DNA of 64,000 nt from Neobacillus sp. SuZ13 (GCF_030123365.1 NZ_CP126107.1:2713501-2777500), one strand, 5' to 3'; counted from the stretch's first letter, positions 33,262 to 41,746 are shown. Numbers and translations: made by a program. Notes: generated by a model from the letters alone, not told the origin.

Positions 33262-34083
33262 ATGGTTGATAGTGAAAATTTGACTTTAGATATTGGAATA
33301 GTTAAAATTCATCTTCCTGATGCAATTAATCCCAGTTTTATGATTGCACAAAGCTTAGGTGAGGAATTGGGTTTAGTAACAAATTATGAAGCTGAAGAAA
33401 AATTACGCAATACTTTGAAAAACAAGGATAGAGACATTTATAAAAAAATAAAAATCGACACTGAAGCTGGCTGTGTATTTATTAATGCAAATTCAAAACA
33501 AGGCAATAGTATTTTTGAAGTGGCAATAATAATTAATGAATTAGCGATACCACCATTTCGTCAAGAACTAATTTCAGAACATATCGAAGAAGCAAGAAAA
33601 GTTCTGACAACCTGGAAACGTCCTAAATCACAAAAATGGCAAGAAGGTGATATATTTGCCATTCCATTATCGGATAGGACATTTGGGTATGGACAGGTAA
33701 TATGGCATCAAAATAAAAAATCTTCTGTTACTTGTGCTATATTTGATTGTCGGAGTAAAGAAATAAAAGCAAAAGAGGATATTGTTCAATCGAACGTTAT
33801 ATCAGTTATGACAGTGAAAAATTTATTTGATTTAAACAGCGGCAAATGGAAAGTATTAGGTAGGCATTCATTGGTCATAGAAAATTTCAATGTTCTTGAA
33901 CATAGCGGCAATACTGGAGTAGGTTTAAAGATTTATCAAGAATCTACACTTAGCAGTTTTATTGAAGCATATTTTGCGATAAAACCCTGGAACCATTTAC
34001 CTTTTAAAAATAACTTTATGGATACACTTCTTTTGCCAGGAACTGTTCGACCTGACAATGTTATTATCCTGACGAAAGAATAG
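33262..34083 (+). CDS. Imm26-domain protein
   Basis: The 273-residue protein has a C-terminal Imm26-type domain (about 128-270) with the signature WQEGDIFAIPLSDRTFGYGQ and later TVRPDNVIILTKE. Its first 120 residues hold an amphipathic helix-rich unit of unknown family. Imm26 proteins protect against polymorphic toxins, but no toxin gene is seen here, so it may be an orphan immunity gene or a protein with another role. GGGAGG precedes ATG 33262; the upstream extension to 33184 is inside a dispersed element. Confidence 0.65.
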   Translation: MVDSENLTLDIGIVKIHLPDAINPSFMIAQSLGEELGLVTNYEAEEKLRNTLKNKDRDIYKKIKIDTEAGCVFINANSKQGNSIFEVAIIINELAIPPFRQELISEHIEEARKVLTTWKRPKSQKWQEGDIFAIPLSDRTFGYGQVIWHQNKKSSVTCAIFDCRSKEIKAKEDIVQSNVISVMTVKNLFDLNSGKWKVLGRHSLVIENFNVLEHSGNTGVGLKIYQESTLSSFIEAYFAIKPWNHLPFKNNFMDTLLLPGTVRPDNVIILTKE

Positions 34084-34154
34084 AAGTAATTATATTAAAC
34101 AGACGAATGTTATAAAGTGCTGAAAGTACACTAATTAGTTTTTTTTTCTGAAAG

Positions 34155-34257
34155 TTTCTGAAACATTGTACTTAAACTATCGGGTGCAAGAGTTTAAGAT
34201 GTGGATCGCTTCGGCGGTTCTTTTTCTTGTTGCACTAGAGGAGCAGGTTAGTTGAAG
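34155..34257 (+). repeat. Dispersed intergenic element, type copy
   Basis: This is one of the most complete copies: left end TGAAACATTGTACTTAAACT, CGGGTGCAAGAGTTTAAGAT, hairpin GATCGC-ttc-GGCGGTTC with T5, then CTTGTTGCACTAGAGGAGC and AGGTTAGTTGAAG. AACTA and GTGCAAG on the left can pair with TAGTT and CTTGTTGCAC on the right, so the whole element can fold into one long imperfect hairpin. Confidence 0.88.
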
Positions 34258-34309
34258 TACAATATGCTAGAATTAAAGGAAATTATTTAGTGAGCGGTGG
34301 AGTTAAAGA

Positions 34310-34780
34310 ATGCTGAACTTATCGGGGAAGGCGGCTGTATACCAACTTGGATTGGGTATAGGGTATTTTAAAATTCCTAAAGTAGTTGAATGGGTTGATT
34401 TAACCATATTACAATTGGACTCTTCTGAAATTCCTAATCAATTGTACGAAGTTTCGTTATCGAGTACTAAAAAAATCGATGACGTTATCAGCTTGTTAAG
34501 TGAAATTACCAGAGGAAATTACATAGAAACTGCATCAAAAGTTATTTTAGGTCTTCTGTGCAAATCATTTGAGAAAAAAGAAATCGAAATTCAACAAATG
34601 GTCACTTTGATGTATAGATTAGCTTGGGAACGAAATATTGAAGATGAAATATTTTCAAAAATAAATGGATTAGACGCAGACTATGAAATGGCTGTTGATG
34701 GATTTGGAGATATGCAACGTGTGAAAAAAGAAATACATGAATTTTTATGTAGATATGAAATGTACGGTGAGTTAATATAA
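34310..34780 (+). CDS. Hypothetical 156-residue protein
   Basis: The protein is soluble and alpha-helical in its second half (ETASKVILGLLCKSFEKKEI, then MVTLMYRLAWERNIEDEI). The first half is beta-rich. Its size, acidic character and location between an Imm26 protein and a small membrane protein, all separated by dispersed elements, would fit an immunity-type protein, but no family was recognised. GTGGAGTTAAAG precedes the ATG weakly. Confidence 0.6.
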   Translation: MLNLSGKAAVYQLGLGIGYFKIPKVVEWVDLTILQLDSSEIPNQLYEVSLSSTKKIDDVISLLSEITRGNYIETASKVILGLLCKSFEKKEIEIQQMVTLMYRLAWERNIEDEIFSKINGLDADYEMAVDGFGDMQRVKKEIHEFLCRYEMYGELI

Positions 34781-34784
34781 TGCT

Positions 34785-34872
34785 TGTTTAACTAACGGAG
34801 GCTTTGTTAAGGACGATAATCGCTGCGGCGGTCTTTTTTGTTGTTGTGCTAACGAAGCATGTTAGTAAAAGA
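34785..34872 (+). repeat. Dispersed intergenic element
   Basis: TGTTTAACTAACGGAGGCTT, TTGTTAAGGACGATAATCGC and GCGGCGGTC with T6 are followed by GTTGTTGTGCTAACGAAGC and ATGTTAGTAAAAG. The left outermost part is missing. It directly follows the gene at 34310. Confidence 0.75.
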
Positions 34873-34935
34873 AGGAGTATGAACTATTTAACAAGAATAT
34901 TAGATAAAACTTATTAATAATAAGGTGAATAAGTT

Positions 34936-35367
34936 GTGAGGGCAGTTGGAGTTATGATAAAGAGAAAAGTGGATTGGAAGGAAATAGTTTGGGTCAATAT
35001 TTTTTTTATTTTATACATGATAATAGGCACATTTTGGATGGACTATCTGTACAAGAATGATAACTTGATAAATATTTATACTACTTTAGGTGTAGCAATA
35101 TTTTTAATTCTGCCGTATGGGTATATGAACTCAAGAGTTGAATTGGGAAGGTGGTATATTTTATTTTTAATTCCGTTTATTCCATATTTGGTATATCAAA
35201 TGTTACTTTCACCAATTTGGTACAAAATTTTATCAAATCCCTATAAAAGTGATGACTTAGGAGTAGGTCTGCTTTCACTAATGATTGGGTTTCTCCATTG
35301 GTTTTCAATAGTAATTGCAATTTTCTTAGGATATGTAGTAAAAGGTTTTAGGACTTCCAAAATCTAA
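34936..35367 (+). CDS. Hypothetical four-helix membrane protein
   Basis: The 143-residue protein has four hydrophobic segments (about 19-38, 49-63, 72-92 and 109-136) and a basic C-terminus (KGFRTSKI). The GTG at 34936 is eight bases after AAGGTGA; the ATG at 34954 is an alternative. A decayed copy of its last 60 codons lies at 11082-11261. Function unknown. Confidence 0.65.
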   Translation: MRAVGVMIKRKVDWKEIVWVNIFFILYMIIGTFWMDYLYKNDNLINIYTTLGVAIFLILPYGYMNSRVELGRWYILFLIPFIPYLVYQMLLSPIWYKILSNPYKSDDLGVGLLSLMIGFLHWFSIVIAIFLGYVVKGFRTSKI

Positions 35368-35376
35368 TGTTTCCTC

Positions 35377-35458
35377 AATTAACAAGTGCAATAGTAGAAG
35401 ATTAAGGGTTGCTGCGGCATCCTTTTTTATTGTTAAGCTAACAGAGCAGGTTAACGTA
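35377..35458 (+). repeat. Dispersed intergenic element
   Basis: AATTAACAAGTGCAATAGTA leads to GGTTGCTGCGGCATCC with a T6 run, then TTGTTAAGCTAACAGAGCA and GGTTAACGTAAGAAGG. The hairpin loop is similar to those at 62402 and 62826. Confidence 0.75.
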
Positions 35459-35520
35459 AGAAGGATATTTTTCTATAATCTTGAATACATAATAAAAGTA
35501 CTGATTTTTTGGGGGATGTT

Positions 35521-35556
35521 ATGATTGAAAATCGACGTTTAAAAACTAAAAAGTGA
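35521..35556 (+). CDS. Possible 11-residue leader peptide before the DinB gene
   Basis: ATG 35521 stands behind GGGGGATGTT and encodes MIENRRLKTKK-stop; its TGA (35554-35556) is part of GTGAGGAG, the ribosome binding site of the DinB-like gene 14 bases on. Such an arrangement would couple translation, but it may also be chance. Confidence 0.3.
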   Translation: MIENRRLKTKK

Positions 35557-35569
35557 GGAGATTGATTTT

Positions 35570-36067
35570 ATGCAAGTTGTATCCAAAATGTTTTTAGAAC
35601 AACTCGACATGCATTGCTATGAGAATGAGTGGTTTGCATCTATGGATCAGGCGCTTCATGGAGTCGTCGCAGCTGAGGCAGCATGGACAAGTTCGGGAAT
35701 CAGCAATTCGATTTGGCAGATTGTCAACCACTTGATATTTTGGAATGAAGACGTAATCCATCGAATTAAGGGCACAGAGAATCCGCATAAAGCAGAAGGC
35801 AATGATGAAACCTTTGGAAATCCAGGAGATCCAGAAGACGAAATTGGGTGGACCCAGACAGTGCAGCGCCTTTATGAAGTCATGAATAAATTAAAAACGG
35901 TCATTGCGGACCTTGACGATGAAAAGTTAACAGCTCCGTATGCAGCTAACAGTTACTCTATTGAGCGTTTACTCAGCAATATCATGATGCACGATACGTA
36001 TCATCTCGGCCAAATTGTTCTGTTGCGAAAGTTACAATCCTCTTGGAGTGGCGTTGATTGGTCCTAA
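35570..36067 (+). CDS. DinB-like four-helix metal-binding protein
   Basis: The 165-residue protein shows the DinB/YfiT fold with three His in metal-ligand positions: the His of QIVNHLIFWNED (about 51) and two in MMHDTYHLGQIVLLRK (about 139 and 143). Family members bind zinc or nickel and several act as thiol transferases. The substrate is unknown. GTGAGGAG precedes the ATG, with a possible tiny leader frame upstream. Confidence 0.82.
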   Translation: MQVVSKMFLEQLDMHCYENEWFASMDQALHGVVAAEAAWTSSGISNSIWQIVNHLIFWNEDVIHRIKGTENPHKAEGNDETFGNPGDPEDEIGWTQTVQRLYEVMNKLKTVIADLDDEKLTAPYAANSYSIERLLSNIMMHDTYHLGQIVLLRKLQSSWSGVDWS

Positions 36068-36199
36068 CGAAATGAATGAGCTGTTTCCGTCAATGCCCAA
36101 GACTGTTGTTAAAGTACGACTTAATTCGATTGGCAGAAAGACCCTTTGAAGGGGAGATATGTTACGCTAAGGAGATTTTAAAGCATTTATAATTATAAT

Positions 36200-36245
36200 T
36201 CCAGCTGCCATTCTCGGCGACTTTTCTTATTGAAGTAACTTGTGC
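36200..36245 (+). repeat. Dispersed intergenic element, remnant
   Basis: CAGCTGCCATTCTCGGCGAC followed by TTTTCTTATTGAAGTAACTT matches the hairpin and right-hand part of the family. Confidence 0.45.
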
Positions 36246-36421
36246 TTATGTTAAAGAGGGGAATGCTTCTGCGAACCATTTTATTATTTTGTATTTAGTT
36301 TAATAAGAATTCTAACCATATGAAATAGTCTTTTTTTTTAATAAATGAATAATTAGTAAAGAAAGGTCTTTCCATACATGTATAGAGTATGAAAGTTTAT
36401 TTGTTAAAGGTGGGTGTTTGG

Positions 36422-36910
36422 ATGCTTCAACACGAATATAGATGGGTTCGGCAGACTAGAGGAACTCTGTTAGATTTTTGTAGGAAAATAGATTCTAATC
36501 ATTTTACTCATACAAATGGTTTCGGGTGGCAAAGTGTAAGAGACACATTGGTTCATATAGCAGATTGCTATGTTGCATGGCTTGGCTCATTTGTTTTGCT
36601 GAAGACAAATAAACCACTTACTCCAAGGGAAGAATTACATAATCTCGGTTTAGAGGAAATAATAGCACGATTTGAACAAGTAGATTCAATAGTAAATGAA
36701 TTATTTGAACAATTTGGACATAAATTAAATGTGCAAATTGATAGAGAAATCCCTTGGAGAGAAGCATCTGAACTATTATCTATTACACCCCGTAAATTGC
36801 TAATGCACACCATTACTCACGAGGTTCATCATAAGGGACAAATAGTAGCCATGCTCCGTCAGATGGGTTATGAGCCCCCAAATACAGATGTTTTAGGAAC
36901 AGAAGATTAA
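36422..36910 (+). CDS. DinB family protein, second copy type
   Basis: The 162-residue protein has the DinB metal triad: His in LVHIADCYVAW (about 46) and two in THEVHHKGQIVAMLRQMGY (about 139-143), followed by the family's C-terminal P-N-T-D-V-L. It is only distantly similar to the DinB protein at 35570. ATG 36422 follows AAAGGTGGGTG; the earlier ATG at 36389 lacks a site. Confidence 0.85.
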   Translation: MLQHEYRWVRQTRGTLLDFCRKIDSNHFTHTNGFGWQSVRDTLVHIADCYVAWLGSFVLLKTNKPLTPREELHNLGLEEIIARFEQVDSIVNELFEQFGHKLNVQIDREIPWREASELLSITPRKLLMHTITHEVHHKGQIVAMLRQMGYEPPNTDVLGTED

Positions 36911-36969
36911 TATATTCTAGAACTATTTTGGCGATGTTTAATGGACATTGCCTTTTTTGTTGAGAGTAA

Positions 36970-37015
36970 ATTTATGGTGTATCGTACTTAAAGTAACTAG
37001 GTGCTTTAGTTAAAA
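36970..37015 (+). repeat. Dispersed intergenic element, left-end remnant
   Basis: TTTATGGTGTATCGTACTTA then AAGTAACTAGGTGCTTTAGT resembles the left end. The 240 bases after it, up to 37253, hold no recognised gene but include a palindrome-rich stretch near 37065-37105. Confidence 0.4.
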
Positions 37016-37252
37016 ATGTCTTTGAATTTAAGACTGGGTGTAGTTTAGGTTCATATGAGACTGGGCTATTTGTTTATAAACAAATAGCACCGGAAATACG
37101 GTGCAAATTGATACGCATTGTCCTTTACAATATTTAACTGTGAATTCACGTTTTGCGATAAGAAAAGGAACACGGGATTTTTTTAGGCTTTTCCGATGAT
37201 GTAAACCACTCACTATTTCTTTCCATTTCCTCCAAAGACACAGATATTTTTT

Positions 37253-37347
37253 TCATAGTTCCTTGGAAGACAGTGGTAAGAACAGCTTAACACCCCGTTT
37301 ATTAAATCGAAGTATTTTAAATCGGCTATTAGATTACTAATGTAACC
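37253..37347 (-). pseudogene. Fragment of the YdjM-like gene at 41862
   Basis: The minus strand matches the last 32 codons of the gene at 41862-42488, sharing TCATAGTTCCTTGGA, CAGTGGTAAGAACA and the GTTTATT block. One missing A in the run after GCCGATTT shifts the frame. It is a duplicated and decayed gene tail. Confidence 0.8.
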
Positions 37348-37361
37348 AGCTGCTTTTTGTC

Positions 37362-37594
37362 AATCCTTCATTTACGACCAGAATCATTGGACTTGATGAG
37401 GATGAGAGGAAGAATTGCTGGAATTTTTATTTCGGCAAACACATATACCTGAATATCAGGTTCGTTTTCATTGGCAACCTCATTCCATCGCTTTCTGGGA
37501 TAATCGTGCTACTCAGCATTATGCTGTTTCAGATTATTATCCTTACGAGCGTTTAGCGGAACGTGTAACCATTGCAGGAGATTCTCCTTATTAA
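37362..37594 (+). pseudogene. C-terminal remnant of a TauD/TfdA-type dioxygenase
   Basis: Reading to TAA 37592-37594 gives PEYQVRFHWQPHSIAFWDNR followed by ATQHYAVSDYYPYERLAERV, which is the C-terminal end of alpha-ketoglutarate-dependent taurine dioxygenases, with the distal His of the iron site and the co-substrate Arg. A one-base shift near 37405 joins it to an upstream frame reading FTTRIIGLDEDE, also typical. The rest of the gene is missing, so it is a relic. Confidence 0.75.
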
Positions 37595-37680
37595 CATTTT
37601 CTTTTACAAGGATTCGGAAACGGATAAATATACTTTATTCGTTTCTTTTGTTTGTTAGCCCAAGTGAAGGAGTAGATATG

Positions 37681-38061
37681 ATGAGTTGGTTTTATTTGAT
37701 TTTAGGTATATGTGCTGAAATTATTGGAACAACGTCCATGAAACTTTCGCAAGGTTTCACCAAGTTATTTCCTTCAATAGCTATTTTTGTTTTCTATGGA
37801 TTGAGTTTATCTCTTGTGACACTGTCACTCAAAAAAATTGATATAAGTGTAGCGTATGCCATCTGGTCAGGTATTGGAACCGCAACCATAGCTATGGTGG
37901 GGTTATTCTTTTTTAAAGAACACATTTCCTTACTTAAAGTTGGTTCTATTATTCTAATTATTTTAGGTGTTGTAGGATTAAATATTGCAGATAATACGCA
38001 CGAAGCGATGGACAATACAAAATTTAAAGACGAAGCAATAAGTAGATTACTAAACAAATAA
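37681..38061 (+). CDS. Small multidrug resistance (EmrE/SugE-type) transporter
   Basis: The 126-residue protein has four membrane helices, the essential Glu13 (GICAEIIGTTSMKLSQGF) and VAYAIWSGIGTATIAMVG in helix 3, typical of the SMR family that exports cationic compounds or guanidinium by proton exchange. The C-terminal 20 residues are an extra polar tail. GAAGGAG lies eight bases before ATG 37681 (ATG 37678 is the alternative). No guanidine riboswitch was seen upstream. Confidence 0.85.
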   Translation: MSWFYLILGICAEIIGTTSMKLSQGFTKLFPSIAIFVFYGLSLSLVTLSLKKIDISVAYAIWSGIGTATIAMVGLFFFKEHISLLKVGSIILIILGVVGLNIADNTHEAMDNTKFKDEAISRLLNK

Positions 38062-38397
38062 ATTGTGATAAATAATACCCCGCTTATTTGAATTTACGAT
38101 GGTTAAATTGGGGGTCTTACAGGAAAAGACTGTATTCGTTTTTTTTTGAGTTGCTATCGATACGTACTTTTGCGTTAATCCAAGTAGGATTAACGCTTTT
38201 TTAATAGAACTTATTTGTTAATGAACAAAATCCACAGGGACGGTTCACATGGTTTAAATCAGACCAAAAGATAGGGTTCCACAAGCAATATAGGCAAATT
38301 GGGGCATCAGTATTAAAATTTCACATTAATTCATATCATGTTTTATATAATTAATCGCTTTTCTGTTAATTTTTATAAAAAAGTAGGTGGACAACCA
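38062..38397 (+). other. Intergenic gap with one terminator
   Basis: No gene is visible. The gap holds the SMR terminator (38172) and AT-rich sequence leading to the PP2C-like gene. Confidence 0.55.
38172..38203 (+). terminator. Terminator with hairpin repeated at 41715
   Basis: A perfect 10-bp stem GCGTTAATCC-aagta-GGATTAACGC is followed by T6. The same stem with loop aataa occurs at 41715. Confidence 0.8.
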
Positions 38398-39210
38398 ATG
38401 AAAGTTGAGACTTTTTTTAGGGCTTCCCCTCATAAAAGTGTAAGTGAAGATTCAATCGTATTAAATGAAAAGATAAATGTTTATGGGGTTTTTGATGGGG
38501 CAACTCCATTAATGCCATTCCAAGATGAAAACGGAATGACCGGTGCATATCTAGCATCTAATATATTTAAAGATTATTTCTTTAGACTCTACCAAAGTAA
38601 CCTTTCATTAGTTGAAGGAATCATGGCTGCTAATAGAATGTTGAGAGAACACATGGAAAAATACCAGGTGAATCAGGAAAAATATGAAAATCTTTGGTCA
38701 ACATGTGCTGCAATAATAAAGATTGAAAAAGACGGAAAGATTTCTTATGCTCAGCTTGGTGATTGTATGATCATTGCTGAGTATCAAAACGGAACCATAA
38801 AAGCCTTAACAAGGGATACTGTGAAGGATATAAGTTATAGGGCGAAGGCATGGCGTGAAGAACAAAGAAAGCAAGGAATTAACATTCCAGATGAGGAGTA
38901 TTATCAGGATCGTACTCATCAGCTTATCTTTAATCGTTCATTAGCTAATAAGGAATATGGTTACACTGTAGCTAATGGAAAAAAAGAAGTTTTACATTTT
39001 ATTCAGCATGGTCTAGTAAATATCAGTGAAATCAAAACATTATTAATGATAACAGATGGACTTTTTCATCCAAACTATTCAATGGAAGAAACATTTAAAA
39101 GGATACATACTAACGGTTTACAAGTATATTCTTGTGAATTAGAACAATATGAGAAAAGGAATAATCTTCGCTCAGATGATAAGACGGGGATCATGATTCA
39201 GCTTATGTGA
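38398..39210 (+). CDS. PP2C-type serine/threonine phosphatase-like protein
   Basis: The 270-residue protein carries the PP2C metal-site motifs: GVFDGATPL (about 37), AQLGDCMIIAEY (about 119), LLMITDGLFHP (about 223) and SDDKTGIMIQL at the end. It would dephosphorylate Ser/Thr-phosphoproteins, or has been adapted for another substrate. ATG 38398 follows GTAGGTGG. The amidase gene begins 16 bases after its stop, so they form a two-gene operon. Confidence 0.75.
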   Translation: MKVETFFRASPHKSVSEDSIVLNEKINVYGVFDGATPLMPFQDENGMTGAYLASNIFKDYFFRLYQSNLSLVEGIMAANRMLREHMEKYQVNQEKYENLWSTCAAIIKIEKDGKISYAQLGDCMIIAEYQNGTIKALTRDTVKDISYRAKAWREEQRKQGINIPDEEYYQDRTHQLIFNRSLANKEYGYTVANGKKEVLHFIQHGLVNISEIKTLLMITDGLFHPNYSMEETFKRIHTNGLQVYSCELEQYEKRNNLRSDDKTGIMIQLM

Positions 39211-39225
39211 TGAGGAGAGGTCTAC

Positions 39226-39723
39226 ATGAAAGTTGAACCGGGATGGATTAAAGATATTAATTTATCATTTAAAGAACAGCTTCTTGCTTTAAAAGTTGTC
39301 ATGTACGTCATAGTACACCATACAGAAGAAATAGGTTGGGATATTCATATGACGCATAGATTTCATCAGAATCATCGTCGATGGAGTGGAATAGGATACA
39401 ATTTTTTTATTGAGGAAAATGGTGAAATTATTAAAGGAAGAGGATATCATGTTGGAGCACACGCCTATTCATATAATGAAAAATCAATAGGTATTTGTCT
39501 AGCTGGTAATTTTGATATTCAAACTCCATCAGAAGAGCAGCTGAAATCATTGAGTAAATTATGCATTTTCCTATTACATCAATTTAATTTATCAACTACT
39601 CGCATTTTGGGACATCGTGAATTAAAAGGGGTCACAAAAACTTGTCCAGGTAAAAACTTTAATATGGACCAATTCAGAGAATCTATTAGGATGCAGTGGA
39701 CAAATGATAAAGATAAAGAGTGA
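39226..39723 (+). CDS. N-acetylmuramoyl-L-alanine amidase-like (PGRP) protein
   Basis: The 165-residue protein has the zinc amidase core: VIVHHTEEIGWDIHMTHRFH (first His ligand about 31), GYNFFIEENGEIIKGRGYHVGAHAY (split here for length: GYHVGAHAYSYNEKSIGICL), the second His in ILGHRELKGV and the Cys in TKTCPGKNF. It cleaves the amide bond between the glycan and stem peptide of peptidoglycan. No signal peptide is seen, which suggests a cytoplasmic or holin-dependent enzyme. It is paired with the PP2C gene upstream. Confidence 0.85.
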   Translation: MKVEPGWIKDINLSFKEQLLALKVVMYVIVHHTEEIGWDIHMTHRFHQNHRRWSGIGYNFFIEENGEIIKGRGYHVGAHAYSYNEKSIGICLAGNFDIQTPSEEQLKSLSKLCIFLLHQFNLSTTRILGHRELKGVTKTCPGKNFNMDQFRESIRMQWTNDKDKE

Positions 39724-39822
39724 AGTTCAAATTAAAACCAAGATGTATTTTGAGGGATTTCAAATATATCTTGGTCTAAAACATTTAATGATTAAAAAAG
39801 GAAGTAGCATTCTAAATTAAAC

Positions 39823-40449
39823 TTAATCAAAATAAACGGCTTCATGGGGATTTTTTAAGTATTTAAAAGCCATCTCAATTTGTGACTTTGTATTTCGAGC
39901 TGTTGACAGAGTAGGCAGTTCGTTTTCAGCAAAGAACTTTACTTCACTTGTTTCAATTCCTTTAGCTGGCACCCCGCCAATTATTTCACATTGAATAAAT
40001 ATTTTATAAACATGAAAAGCAGAAGGAGGGTGTGGATGGCACTTTTTATCGGTTACAGCTAATACTTTGATCGGATTCACATTAAATCCCGATTCTTCTT
40101 TTACCTCTTTAACAGCGACTTCACTTGGGGTATGTCCAATGTCAGCCCAGCCGCCAGGTAATGCCCAGTTACCATCGGTATTTTCCCGGACCATCAGTAT
40201 TTTATCATCCTTAAAGACTACTGCCCTAATATCAACCTTTGGAGTTGCATAGCCAGTTTCACCTGCAAATAAATCTTTGATCACAGGCCTGTCCATACTT
40301 GTGTAATGTGCTAAAATGTCAACGCTTATATTTCTTATGATTTCAAATCTCTCCAAGTCATAAACATCTTTTGAATACGTTAATCCCGCCTGTGCAATGG
40401 ATTGAAGTTGTTTCGCCCAATCCAGCCATTTAGGTTCCAATATCATCAT
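39823..40449 (-). CDS. NUDIX hydrolase with N-terminal NUDIX_N domain
   Basis: The 208-residue protein has a helical N-terminal domain (about 1-65, with WLDWAKQLQSIAQAGLTYSK) and a NUDIX fold with the box GWADIGHTPSEVAVKEVKEE (about 100-122). Such enzymes cleave nucleoside diphosphates linked to another moiety, for example ADP-ribose. The start is uncertain: GGAG overlaps ATG 40449, and a TTG at 40440 would have a better spacing. It stands alone on the minus strand. Confidence 0.85.
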   Translation of the reverse strand: MMILEPKWLDWAKQLQSIAQAGLTYSKDVYDLERFEIIRNISVDILAHYTSMDRPVIKDLFAGETGYATPKVDIRAVVFKDDKILMVRENTDGNWALPGGWADIGHTPSEVAVKEVKEESGFNVNPIKVLAVTDKKCHPHPPSAFHVYKIFIQCEIIGGVPAKGIETSEVKFFAENELPTLSTARNTKSQIEMAFKYLKNPHEAVYFD

Positions 40450-41029
40450 CTCCAGCTAGTCTAATAATATTTACTATTACTATATATATTCATCAAGCTA
40501 AAATTTGCTACAACTCCTGAACAAACAAGAGTATAAAAAAGATCAACGAAGGGGTATTCTCCATTTATTTTGGAAGTACCATTCCTTTATTAGTTGGAAA
40601 ATAGATTGCTAAAGTACTTTATTTTTTCATTGGAGTGGCAGGTATAGATTTTTTTGAAACCAGTCGAGTTTATCGAGTAACGAAAAAGCCTAATTTCTCA
40701 ATTTTATTGCAGAGAAATTGGGCTATTTATTTTAGAATTTCCTTAACATTGTAAAGCCGCATTTTCCTGACGCTCCCTCCTTAAGTAGTGGATATCGACT
40801 CCCAAATGAAAGGGTAGTAGCAGAGTTAATGGGTAAGGTTACTGTTGCATTTTTTTTGACAAATCGGTTCAATGTGAGTAAGGTTACTTAGTAAGATGCA
40901 AATAATAGTGTAGAAGTATCTTATATCATATTAAACATGATAGGGTTAATAACTCTTACTATACATGAATTTTCCTTAAAATATTCGTAGTAGAGACGAG
41001 GTAAACTATCATTACTAGGAGGAATTATG
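40450..41029 (+). other. Intergenic gap with possible coding remnant
   Basis: A frame around 40545-40680 reads EGVFSIYFGSTIPLLVGK-stop-IAKVLYFFIGVAGIDF, which looks like a piece of a membrane protein with one stop; no family was recognised. A terminator lies at 40687. A TTGACA box near 40856 and two GTAAGGTTAC motifs (about 40833 and 40879) precede the nitroreductase gene and could be its promoter and operator. Confidence 0.35.
40687..40735 (+). terminator. Hairpin terminator in the NUDIX-nitroreductase gap
   Basis: A 13-bp stem (40687-40699 with 40712-40724, one G-U pair) is followed by T-rich sequence. Confidence 0.65.
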
Positions 41030-41692
41030 ATGTCAAACTCTCAAACTATAGATAGGGTCGAACAGCAAATGTTCGTAGATGTGATCCGTGAACGTCGATC
41101 TGTTCGTTCATATAATCAAACAGTCCAGATTTCACGTGAAGAAATGACCGAAATGCTGGAGCTAGCAACGTTGGCTCCTTCGTCTTCGAATCTACAACCA
41201 TGGCGGTTTCTAGTTATCGATAAACCGGAGTTGAAAGAAAAGCTATTGCCAATCGCGTTTAACCAACAACAAGTAGTCGAAGCTTCTGCCGTTATTGCTG
41301 TGCTTGGTGATGTGGAAAGCTACAAGAAAGCCGAGAAAATTTATGGGCAGGCAGTTGAAGCAGGCTTTATGCCGGCTGATACGGCTAAATCATTTATCGA
41401 GCGAACTGTTGGCATGTACTCAAACTTACCGCATGAAGTGGCTCGCCAAATCGTATATACGGATGGTGGTCTTATTTCGATGCAGCTCATGCTTGTCGCC
41501 CGTTCCAAAGGTTACGACACTGTTCCAATGGGAGGTTATGATAAAGCGAAGTTTGTAGAAGCTTTCGGAATTTCCGAACAGTTTGTTCCGGTTATGCTCA
41601 TTGCTATTGGGAAAGCAACAAAACCAGGACATCCTACGACACGTCTTCCTATTGAGGACGTAGCGTTCTTTAACGAAATGCCATCGGAATAA
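41030..41692 (+). CDS. Nitroreductase family flavoprotein
   Basis: The 220-residue protein has the FMN-binding signatures IRERRSVRSY (about 18), LAPSSSNLQPWRF (about 52) and GYDTVPMGGYDKAKF (about 162). It would reduce nitro compounds or quinones with NAD(P)H. AGGAGG is seven bases before ATG 41030; an ATG at 41027 immediately before it is an alternative. It has its own terminator at 41715. Confidence 0.88.
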   Translation: MSNSQTIDRVEQQMFVDVIRERRSVRSYNQTVQISREEMTEMLELATLAPSSSNLQPWRFLVIDKPELKEKLLPIAFNQQQVVEASAVIAVLGDVESYKKAEKIYGQAVEAGFMPADTAKSFIERTVGMYSNLPHEVARQIVYTDGGLISMQLMLVARSKGYDTVPMGGYDKAKFVEAFGISEQFVPVMLIAIGKATKPGHPTTRLPIEDVAFFNEMPSE

Positions 41693-41714
41693 TACAATAG
41701 AAACTAAGTATTAT

Positions 41715-41746
41715 GCGTTAATCCAATAAGGATTAACGCTTTTTTA
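41715..41746 (+). terminator. Nitroreductase terminator, twin of the one at 38172
   Basis: GCGTTAATCC-aataa-GGATTAACGC followed by T6; stem identical to 38172-38196, with the flanking CGTTAATCCA..AGGATTAACGCTTTTTTA also shared. Confidence 0.8.

Noticed and set aside
36568..36813. Minus-strand frame inside the second DinB gene
   Set aside because: It is a shadow of the DinB frame without a ribosome binding site.
37600..37680. Guanidine riboswitch before the SMR gene
   Set aside because: The 80-base leader lacks the expected paired ACGR/GGNG-type hairpins.
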